DNA of 64,000 nt from Cymodocea nodosa (taxonomy: Eukaryota; Streptophyta; Magnoliopsida; Alismatales; Cymodoceaceae). The notes under the pieces are model-generated. The model was not told the DNA's origin and did not search any database. It saw only the letters and a list, made by a program, of their open reading frames with translations. A program made the translations under genes and the position numbers. Numbering within the stretch: position 1 is the first letter of the stretch; each line of letters begins with the position of its first letter. This document shows positions 12,724 through 22,700 of this stretch, one piece after another. Location of the stretch: assembly GCA_036874045.1 (NCBI GenBank), contig CM072342.1, forward strand, positions 8,268,501 to 8,332,500, given 5' to 3'.

Positions 12724-13390
12724 TCAATTCCTTCCCTTGTGCATTCTTAATGTAGGCAAGTATACATGTTGCACCAATTCAATGTACTTTTTTTGGTTTA
12801 TGCATAAATTATATGAGTAGACCAACAACAAATCTGAACATGAGAACTCTGTCCAAACATGAGAACCTGTCCCCAAAATGTTGAGGTTCCTGAAATCTGG
12901 CTGCATGAATAGCCTCATTGAACTCCTCTATGCTCGAGGAATCCACCCCACATAAATAAATGTTTTCATCTCCAGATCTGATAGCATTAAAATCATCAGC
13001 AACCTATCACACACCATTACCAACCCAAGTATCCAGCTTGCTTAAATTTTGCTAGACATGCCAACACTCTTTGCTATTAGTTGTGTAAACTAGGGAGAAA
13101 CAAGCAATTCTCCCTAAGCTGACGTTGATATCAAAAGTTAAAATCTGTTCAAATACTCTGAGATTGCACACCTTCACTGACTCCTTCCAGAAAATCCAAA
13201 TCTTGCCTGCAATGGAACTAATGTAGAAATTGGTCAAGCCAAGATAAGTTGCAATGGAAGAATTCTTGTTAGGACCAATGAAAGGTTCTGAAATCCCTAC
13301 CAGGTTCAAATTTTGCTTTCTTAATAATTTGCTTAAGATAATTAGGGGTGTTCTTGTTTCCAAGACTTCTGCAATTGCGAAGGATGACCT
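12724..13390 (-). pseudogene. LINE apurinic-type endonuclease
   Basis: Minus-strand translation shows the endonuclease start (RTPLIILSKLLRKQNLNLVG, then ISEPFIGP), the middle GKIWIFWKESV and ILTFDINVS, and, after an interruption, a C-terminal block with DFNAIRSGDEN and DSSSIEEFNEAI. These are typical of plant L1 endonucleases, which nick target DNA for target-primed reverse transcription. The frame is interrupted at about 13,050-12,990, so the enzyme is dead. Confidence 0.8.
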
Positions 13391-13423
13391 TCTACATTGG
13401 AGCAGCGCAATAAACCCCCTTTG

Positions 13424-13455
13424 GTGTGTGTGTGTGTGTGTGGGGGGGGGGGGGG
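13424..13455. repeat. (TG)9 followed by a 14-base G run
   Basis: A TG dinucleotide array (13,424-13,441) runs straight into 14 consecutive G (13,442-13,455). It lies inside the LINE, between endonuclease and ORF1. A likely polymorphic site and a hard spot for sequencing. Confidence 0.95.
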
Positions 13456-13458
13456 TGA

Positions 13459-15805
13459 TTAGGCTTTTTTGGAAGGCTCACTGCCTTTTCTGTTCCCAGC
13501 TACCCCATTGTTCAGGCTTTGCAATAAATTATCAACAAGTGCATTCTGCAGATTGAATTTCTGGAGGTTGTAAAGCATTGTCTGGTTGGAAGTCTTCCTA
13601 CCCCTCTTTTTACTAATCACTTCCCCTACATTCAATCTGGAACAATTTTGGGTCCAGAGGTTTCTGTTTCTCCAATTTTTCAATCATGCCTCAGCCCTCA
13701 ATTGACTGGAGTCGTCCTCCAAACCTTTAACATGGTCAGAACAAGTAATGAGTTCTGTTGCCTCCTCTATCACGGTGTCATCAGGATTTTTCAGACCCTT
13801 TACCTCTGTATCTTGTTCCAAATAAGGAAACTTTGTCCAAACAACACCTGAATCTTCTTGCTGAACCTGGTTGCTGTCCTGAACTGCCAGTGTACTAGAA
13901 GGCCTGCTTAGGGACACCTCTCCCCTCACACAAGGGGGATGCTGATCTCTTCTTCTAAGATCCACCTGTTTAGGCATGCTGTAGACTAGCAATGGTCTTT
14001 CAGTTTCATTTTGATTCACTTCAGAGACCGCTGCCTGCTCTTCAATGTTACACCTTTCTACACCATTTCTGTTCACATCCAGTTTCAGTTCTGTTTCTTG
14101 ATTTGCAATCACCTGTTGCAGTTCCACTTTGGTGCTCTGAACATCTGGCCTTACAGTCTCCAGGTTTTGTATCATCTGCTGATCAGGATGATTCTCCATG
14201 CCACCAGTGTTTATGCCTAACCATGTTCCATCCTTGGTCAGCCTGATCTTCATTAACAATAGGATACTTATATTTGGGTGCTGATTGTCGTTCCTCATCA
14301 TTTCTTTCCCTGTCCTGGTTAATATTGTTACATGGGCACCTGTTCCAAATAGCTTCATTGTGTTGAGTACCGTCTTAATTGACCTGCTGTGAAGCTTTGT
14401 ATTGATGGGTTCATGGCTCATCCACAGATGCATCTACTAGTAGAGCTCTCACTTCATCAATTTGCTCCCTTCTGCAATTTTTTGTTAGGTGTCCTATCAT
14501 CCAGCATGAATGGCAGAACTTTGGCTTGGAGTTTCCATAATTGATAGGTTTCATAAATGAGTTGTTTCCACTGACGAGTGACAAATCCATTTCGATGCAA
14601 ACACAAGCCATCCTTGGACAGGTGAACCGTTGAACATCCACACGAGCACATAAGTAGTGGTTGAGTGCACCTGCAATAGTCTATCAATATGGCACTAGGG
14701 TTGTGAAGGTGGGCATGTAGTTTGGGAAGCCAGCCTAGAAAGGAGCTCACAGAGATTCATAGCCAAGTGAGAACTCTAGGGAACACTGGGAAACAAATAT
14801 CCTTTTTCCTCCGATCAACCAAACCCTTTTCATGTATGTTCTAATTTAATCTTGCTTGGTCAATTGCTGTTGGAAAGAAAGGTTCTTGAAGCTTGAGCAC
14901 TGTATTGATTGTTTTGTATATGGTGTGCATGAAGGTCTCTCCACACTAAATTTCTCAACCAATGAACATTAGAAAGGGTTTGTCATCTGCTTTTCTTTGT
15001 CTAGGTCGAATTTCACCATGTAGATTTTGTCTTCCACTGAATGTGCTTCTAATTGGAATTCCTAGGAATAAAAGAGAGTAGTGAGAATCCTACATCGTAG
15101 CTGCAAAAGATTGTCTAGGTGGCTCGTGAGCATCCAACACATTTGCATTATTCTCTGCTTGCATATTTTGACACATTGAGATTGGATTAAGAAAATGATT
15201 TGGTGAAAGAGGAGTATCTTCTTGATGCACATCACTCTAATGATGTATGGGTGGGTTGTGCAGACCATCACTGTGAGCTTCTTGGAATGGTTGAGGCACA
15301 TAGAATCACTGGAGTAGAAATGACTCTACCCAATTCCATAGAAACAGGAGGCCCACCCTCAGGTAGTGCCATCTCAATCTGTGTATTAGACACTGCAAGA
15401 GTGTTGGAGATCCAAAATCAACCAGAATTGCCCTAGAATCACCCTCCAGACTTTCTTAGCTTTCCAGCAAGCTTTTCAATGATGTTTTTTTCTCTGTTGT
15501 AGGTGCTGCTTTCCTTGCCTCTTTCTTCCATTATTTTCCGACCTTTCCAAGATATGTGACATGGTGTGTCCATGTATTTGAGCTGAATCTGCCAAGTTCC
15601 TTGATAGCTTGGCATTAAAACCTTGCAATCTTCGTACCTGATGGTCAAGGGTTTGATACCTGGCTGAGAAAACAAGAGTTGAATCAAGGCCAAATTTGGA
15701 ATTAGTGCAGATGCTGTATGGGCGTGAAGGGTGTTTATAAGAGTTAATAAACCACACCTTTATTGAATGATTGATAATGTTTGTATTATAGAAACATATG
15801 TACAA
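13459..15805 (-). pseudogene. LINE ORF1, DUF4283/zf-CCHC_4 type
   Basis: The diagnostic part is at about 14,640-14,420 on the minus strand: a block RMACVCIEMDLSLV (family: ARVCVEVDL), then FCHSCWMIGHLTKNC, a CCHC knuckle (about 14,473-14,517). Downstream to 13,460 is a polar, Gln/Glu-rich tail with an open stretch of 249 codons (13,684-14,433) that otherwise looks like an unknown gene. The N-terminal part above 14,750 is less certain and broken. The protein would bind LINE RNA. Confidence 0.75.
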
Positions 15806-16645
15806 GTTTTCTGTGTATATGTATGTTGACTGAGTCTAATGATGTCAACAACGTATTAGTGTTACATCTTGTTTTAGTGTAGTTAGCTAGGATTTTACCA
15901 TTTCTCTTGCTTGCATAATATTGTTTCTACTTTTAGTTATATTTGTTTGTCATGTATCTCTTTGTTTATTTTGTCTTAGTTTGCTTATATATGAGTTTAT
16001 TGCAAGTTAGATGCTCTAACTCGAGAAAGAGTATTAGAGTAAATGTATTAGGGTTATTTGTGTTATGAGTTTAGTTTCACATTACTAGTATCTTATTATA
16101 AAGTTATGTTTCTTATATAAGTATATAATTTCCTTAAACTTATGTTTACTTATGGATACAATTTATTTCTATCATTTCTTGTATTTTAACACTTCTAATA
16201 TGATACCTTGACCTTTCTTTTGAAATATTTTTTCTTCTTGGTCTTTGCCAAAAAATATATTTTTGATTTTTAAATTTGTTTGACTATTGTCAATCATATT
16301 TTAGACTCACATTTCAGATTATATTTTAGCTTTCTTCAATAATACATATTCTTACCATATATCATGTTATGCATGCATTTTGCGTGTTACTTTTTCCCTT
16401 ATATTTTTGAGGGTAACATATGGAATGCATGTGAATGTGAAATGCATTTTGGATGTTACTCTAGAGCTGTAAGGAATGGTGCATCTCTAGAGTTCAGCAA
16501 GCCACTAAATGAGGAATTATCCATGCTTTCCATGTTCTCTATGTAAATACTTTAAGGTAATAATCAATATTCATTATGATGGTAATAGATCGAATGCATT
16601 ATGATGATTCAATCTCAAGTATTTTCATGTGAACTTCTGTTCCAG
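15806..16645. other. Unassigned DNA with a possible solo LTR
   Basis: The segment 15,860-16,191 (about 330 bp) starts TGTTACATC and ends TTTTAACA, and is followed by CTTCTAATATGATACC, which resembles the sequence at copia LTR/primer-site junctions in this window. This suggests a decayed LTR, but no second copy or target duplication was found. The rest up to 16,645 is the end of the intron before the first visible GFA2-like exon. Confidence 0.35.
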
Positions 16646-16737
16646 GTGTTGATTCTGGTGATGTTATTCATATTGCCAAAGCTGGAAATAGTGGCAGCCA
16701 AGGTGTTCAGCCTGGTGATTTACATATTAAGCTGCAC
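16646..16737 (+). CDS. GFA2: GFA2-like exon: start of client-binding region
   Basis: The acceptor is TTCCAG at 16,640-16,645. Two bases (GT) complete a glycine codon split by a phase-1 intron, then [19 protein letters not shown] and [11 protein letters not shown] follow. The donor GTATAC is at 16,738. It is the first recognisable exon of the gene in the window. The intron to its left has no recognisable exon in the preceding 16.6 kb. Confidence 0.9.
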
Positions 16738-19700
16738 GTATACATCTCTTCTTTTTCTGTCATCTTGTTCTTTCTGTGCCAACACAGTGAATTACCCTGT
16801 TACTTTCATCTTCTATACGTTAGTTTGTGTTGGGGTTTTTATATCAAGCACATTGATTCCTCCTTTATAAGTAAAAATTTCCTTAAATCAACCTATCTCC
16901 ATCAGGAATTTCTTTCGTATATTGAGCTTATTTCTGTGCCATATGGCATCAGACACTCTGTGAAAATGGCCAAAGTACCCTTATGTTGAAAAAATACTTC
17001 TATTGAAGGCAAAAAAATAAAAAATATCAAGTAATCGGAGTAAACATACAGCAGGACTGTAAGAAAGAGAAAAAGATCACAACAGAACAAAAATTAAAAA
17101 ATGGTGGTGGCGTTTGAGCTAGGTGGATAACTTAACCCATATAATGTTTTCAGGACATTTATGACAATATTTGTCTATTGATATTTGTATTCATGGACCA
17201 ACCTGCCTACATAAACATTTTTCTCCAATCATTCCATATGTGTACTTCATTAGAGGCCATATTAGAGCTGTACCTGCCTACTGGCTGCAAAGTGTGAAGA
17301 AAATGCTGGTTTGTATGGATGTAGCCATTGGACATAAAATCTATACAAAGAGTAAACAATAAACATGACTGAACTCTTTATTTTTAACCATATACTCAAG
17401 ATGAGATTCAATACCACCATCACCAATGCATTAATGTCAGCGATATCTGGTCAGTGACATAAATCATTTCTTTTTATTTACTCCTATTCATCACTAAATC
17501 TTTTGTTAAATTTTGTAACTTTAAATTTTTTTTCATTATTTCGAACCATGTAATTTTTGGTCTTTCTTCTTCTCTAACTCTTTTGGTTTTACCTAAATTA
17601 ATTTTCTTTTTACCGTGTGTGCATCTATGTGTCTTTTATGGATAAGACAATCATCCCTTATATTATAAGAGAAATAATTAAATTTAATTTTTGGACATTT
17701 ATGATAAATACACAACATACTTTGAAATTAGTTTCTCTGATTAATGTTCTGAAATTTGTCACAAGAAATTATTTGAAGTACAATAATAATGCTTGGAAAA
17801 TCAGTATGAAAATTACAATATAATAGTCGAGGCTCAGAAATGATGCTTACAAGGTTATGCAGGGCTTCTGATGTGATCTGCAAAGGGACCCTGATTACTT
17901 GAAAAACTTTAAGAAAAGTTTCATTGTACACAATTGAAGTGTGAATCAGATCCTAATGGAAATATTTGTCTTAATTTTCTTAAGTTGATTAGGCATATCG
18001 GTAAAGGATGAGATGTGCGTGTTCATTTGGTTCTCCCTTGGAAGTTCTTGTGAAAGGCCTGCAGTTGTTGGATTTGGTGGTGTTGGGCTGAGGTTCGATG
18101 GTATCCTGCTAGCTGGTGGTGATTGGCCTAGATTAATAAACATGGTCAGATCAAGTTATATTGGCACACTGCAAGGTACTCACATTGAGAGGCCAATAGT
18201 TGCTTGTTTGTCCTAACACTTTGCTATACACTGAAGTTATCATGTAGTAGACAGGAGTCAACAATGTTCTACAGGCGTGAGGAACTACATAGAATGTTCT
18301 ACAGGCGTGAGGAACTACATAGAATGTTCTACAGGCGTGAGGAACTACATAGATCACTAGCTTGGGTGAGGGGGAAGGAATCAGGATAGTTGGCAAGAAG
18401 GGAGGAACAAGATATGCCTAGGCAGATAACTAGTGTATGGATTGGCTCCTAGAAGGTCGAGTAGGAGTGAGGAGGATTGGACGAGCTTGGTTAGACTATC
18501 AGAGTTGACTCACAAGAATGAGCTGAGTTGGTTGATAGTAAGGGGAAGGTTGCTCGGTTGGGACATAGGCAAGCAAAGGAGTAGGAAATAGTGGTTCTAG
18601 ATTAGGGGATGATTAAGTTGTTGAGTTCTACGTGGGAATATGAATTATAGGTCTGGATGAGACGGGTTGGCTAAGATTGAAAGTCTCCAGATAAAGCAAG
18701 GGTGTAAATAGAATAGCTAAGTTGAGTTAAATAGGGAAAGAGTACAGAGTTTGGTAAAGGTATGAAGGTTAGACTAATCAAGTTGAAAGGGTCCAAGAAA
18801 GGAGTTGTACTAGAGGGAGTGGGTTGAAGGAAGTTGGTGCTTGCTACATTCAGGTAGTGAGGAAGAGGATTGGTTTGCGTCTACTGTAAGATTTGTTGTA
18901 GATTCATTATTTGTCTATCAATTAGATCTTGTAGTACAACTTGATAGTATTCATAATAAGAGTTGAGATTATACCATTGAGGGAGAACCAAGAGAGGTTG
19001 TTGGACTTCTGGAAACTATAGTAATGTTTAGACCCTTAGGAAAATGGCGCTGAGTTGTTCCATTAGTTCAGTGATTTTGTTGTTGTAGTTGATGCCTTGG
19101 CTCTGGCAAAGGTTATCATTGGTATTGCACTTGGACTGAAGATTGTGCAGAGACCCTAGGAGTAAGTTTGGGTGGCAGCTATTATCTCACCATAGGAGGT
19201 TGATAAGGTTACAACTATGGTGGGCGTCACTGTTGCTATTGTGGCAACCTCCACAATTTGTTAGGTGGTGTTTGATCGATGTAAGTCTCCCATATATCAT
19301 ATACCAGCATCGATGTTGGCTAGTGTTGGTGATTTTGGATGTAAGTTTGTTGGAGGGGTGGTCTCAATGCAAGTTGGTGGTGATAGCATTGGCATGCGAG
19401 TGCGACCATAGTAGCCACCTATTTTTCAACATTTGGTCTTCTAGACTTGACATGGTTATTCACTCACAAGGATGAACCTTTATTAAGGTTGGCAATTAGA
19501 CTAGTGAGTGCTTGGAAATGCCTCTCGTGAAAAGATTTTTCAATGAACAATCTATGTAGGGTTTGTGCAGATTCCGAGTCATAAGGTGTTAGTGCATTTT
19601 GGAACTTAAATTCCTTGAGAAATTGAATTCTAATAATGTGTAAAGGTTGGGAAAATGAATTCTCAACCTAAAAGGTCGGAATTCATTTTCTGAATAGTTG

Positions 19701-22700
19701 CTCGACGCTCACCCTTACGTTCATCCTCACCCTTGTGGTCGATGCTCGCCCTCGCAGGGGAGCAAGTGGCAGTTGTGTGGGCGTAGGCGACAGTGATGCA
19801 GGCGCAGGCGGAGGAAGACAGTAGTCGCGTGGGTGCTGGCGGAGGCAGACGCAGTCGCGTAGGCGCTGGCAGAGGCAAATGCAGTCGTGCGGACGCTGGC
19901 GGAGGCAGATGCAGTCGTGCGGACGTAGGCAGAGGCAGATGCAGTCGCGTGGACGCAGACGGAGGCAGATGCAGTCGCGCGGACGCAGACGTCTGGACGA
20001 ACGTGCAGACAGATGCGCGGACAGATGCACGGACGTACGTGCGCAGGCAAACGCGCAGACGTACACGTGTAGACAATCTAGTGCGGACAGACGGTCTGTA
20101 GTCAAACGGGCGACTGTCGGAGATGGCGCGAGTAGATGCGCGTGTTTGCAAAACATGCGGACGGCGAGTGCTGTTCTTCCGGTTGATTTTCTCTTAAAAA
20201 TAATCTTTCTTTTCTCTTCCAAAGAAACCCTAGCTCTGAGACCAATTGTTATGCGAGAGAAAAAAGAGAAACGATAAAAAACCCAATACAGTCAAATTTA
20301 TGTGGTTCCCCAAATTGGGTACGTCCACGAATGGAGAGGGATTTGATTTTCTATTTAGAATGGAGTACAATGAATCAGCAGCACCAATGGGTACCCTAAG
20401 TCCATGGTTAAATAGTATGGACAAGTGCAGATTATATAAGAAGATTACTAGATCCTTCTTTACTATATCAAGTTTACAATTGTCAAAAGATTTATAGAAT
20501 GAGTCAAAGTGTTTTCAAGGGTTTTTATGAATTAATGAGGAGGGAAGAAGTCTTGAAAGATACCAACAATATTAGTGTAGAAGAGAAGTTTACCATGTTT
20601 CTTGTGACAGTTGGGCAAAATCAAAGGTATGGAGTAATTACAGAACGATTTAGTCGATCAAGTTGGACAGTTAGTAAATACTTTAATGAAGTCTTGAATG
20701 TTGTATTACGACTAAATCATGTTCTTCTAGCAAGACCTTTATCTGAAACACCAAGTCAAATTCGTCAAGACTCAAATGTGTACCCATATTTTAAGGTACA
20801 TTTCTACACCTTTGGTGTTTCCTTATCTTTAATGTTATTTTAGTCAATATCAAAATAAAAATGCATGTTTATAGGATTGTATTGGAGCTATTGATGGTAC
20901 ACATATCAAAACAACTATTTATGGACAAGAAATATCAAGATTTAGGAATAGGAAAGGTGAATTATCTCAAAATGTAATGACAACATGTAATTTTGATATG
21001 AAATTTACATATATTTTAGCTGGTTGGGAAGGATCAACTGTTGATGCTCGTATTCTCCAAGATGCAGTTACTAGACCTAATGGTTTTCAAGTTCCACCAG
21101 GTAAATGTATTTTCCACTTCTACAAGTTATGAAGACATCACCATACTAATATTTTTTTTATACAGGTAAGTTTTACTTAGTTGATGTTGGATATCAAAAT
21201 CGACCAGAATATATTTGTCCATATCGAGGTGTAAGATACCATCTATTTGATTATATTAATGATAGAGTTCCTCATAATGCTGTAGAAAATTTCAACTACA
21301 GACATTCACAACTGAGAACAGTCATTGAGCGTATATTTGGAGTTGTGAAACATCAATTCTCAATATTACGTGGTCAAATGTCATATCCATATGAAACACA
21401 AGTAAAGATTGTCATCGCATTTTTTTGCTTCATAATTTTATTCGTAAGACTGATAATGAAGATTTACTTGAGGACCTGCTAGATGAGTTGGAAGAGTTAA
21501 ATATTATTGATGACATACAACCAATGGGAGAGATACATATAGAAAGCAATGCCCAAGTTCGAATGACTCAAGAACAAAGAAAAGAAATGGCAGATAAGAT
21601 GCGAGAAGATATGATGATGGCAATGTGGGATGGAAGAACTGGATGATATTATTTCGTATTGTAATATTTCAATTAAGATGTATTTGTATTTTTCGAATAT
21701 TAGTTATAATAAACTTTTGTCAGAATTTCCATCAGAATTTTCCGTCCTACACTAAACCCCTCTCAGAATTTTCTTTTTCCTTTCCGTTACAAATTTTTCA
21801 TTTCCTTTCCGTCAGAATTTTACTTTTCATTTTCGTTAGAATTTTCCGTCGTGCACTAACAGACCCTAAGTCTCCAATTTTTTGAAAAGATCTAATGAAT
21901 TTTGAAATTAAGAATCTGCTACTGATATATGTTAACCACTTGGTTTGGTAAGATATATTTTTGATTGTAGATTTGATTTAATGATGATTGATCATTACTG
22001 AAAATGGATTAACTCATAAGGAATTTATCAATTCAAAATACTTTTCAAATAAAAAATTCTCGAAGGAAAATAGAAAAATCAAATTTACAAAATAGAAAAG
22101 AAGCCAAAACACATAGAAGGAGAAAAATAATTTGACAATTTTGCAAACAATTGGAAGATTCGTCTACAACATCTATTGAAGATTAAATCCTGCAGATTGA
22201 TCCAAATTTTTTCCTAAGCTTTAGCAATCAACTTCTTCACAGGAGTTTTTCTTTTTTGTTGTGTGTTTTAAATCATATTGAGTCATTGACTCTTTAACTT
22301 AATCTCTCTTTGTTTTTCTGAAAAAACCTAACTTATAAGGGTTGTTGTGAGTAAACATTCACAAGGTCAGGACTTTAGTGAAGAGAGTAAAGTGTGAGAC
22401 TTCACTTGCTTAAGATTAAGGTATTGAGAACACAAAGTTGGTGTTTTATGTGAAGTTGTTGTTGAGTATGAAAATTAACACTTTTAAGGTTATTGTTTAG
22501 CTCATGAAAAACAACACTTGTAAAGTTGTTACTTAATCTGTAAAAATAACTTGACTTAGGTTTGTGCTTAGCCTTAAAAGTACTTAGTGAATTCTTAAGG
22601 TTAGTGTCTTAAGGAGTAGACTACCTAGTTTAGGGAACTACTATAAAATTTTCTATATTTCTTTTTATTACTACATTGTGCTTACTCTTATTAAATCATA

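Larger units (their letters stand above)
12721..15805 (-). mobile_element. L1-type LINE, 3'-truncated, ORF1 plus endonuclease
   Basis: Second plant L1 relic on the minus strand. From the 5' side: a long ORF1 region (about 15,800-13,460) and an endonuclease (about 13,390-12,830). RT and RNase H are missing, so copying or a later deletion removed the 3' part; 3' truncation would be unusual for a LINE, since 5' truncation is the rule, which favours deletion. It has several frame breaks. It shares domain order with the LINE at 2,670 but is clearly a different copy. Confidence 0.85.
18354..20478 (-). mobile_element. 5' part of an LTR element (minus strand)
   Basis: An LTR at 20,247-20,478 is followed, in minus orientation, by a primer-binding-like AATTGGTCTCAGAGC (20,232-20,246), a GC-rich leader carrying a minisatellite, and then polar, Gln/Pro-rich frames down to about 18,400 that resemble a retrotransposon gag region but have no clear domain. 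No pol or second LTR was found. The left limit is arbitrary. Superfamily undetermined; the primer site is tRNA-Met-like. Confidence 0.5.

Noticed and set aside
13684-14433. A 249-codon minus-strand open frame, at first a host gene candidate
   Set aside because: It lies in order between a LINE CCHC knuckle and a LINE endonuclease on the same strand and has the polar, repetitive make-up of a LINE ORF1 tail.
16364-16546. Possible upstream exon of the GFA2-like gene
   Set aside because: Residues (CECEMHFGCYSRAVRN) do not match the DnaJ zinc-finger pattern and the frame does not join the phase-1 acceptor at 16,646.
18204-18389. Frame with a ten-residue repeat ([10 protein letters not shown] three times)
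   Set aside because: It follows from the 30-bp tandem repeat; no supporting gene structure.
19663-20277. Several overlapping long open frames on both strands with Arg/Cys/Ala-rich repeats
   Set aside because: They result from the 30-bp GC-rich minisatellite, whose period is a multiple of three, so all frames stay open. No start context or homology.
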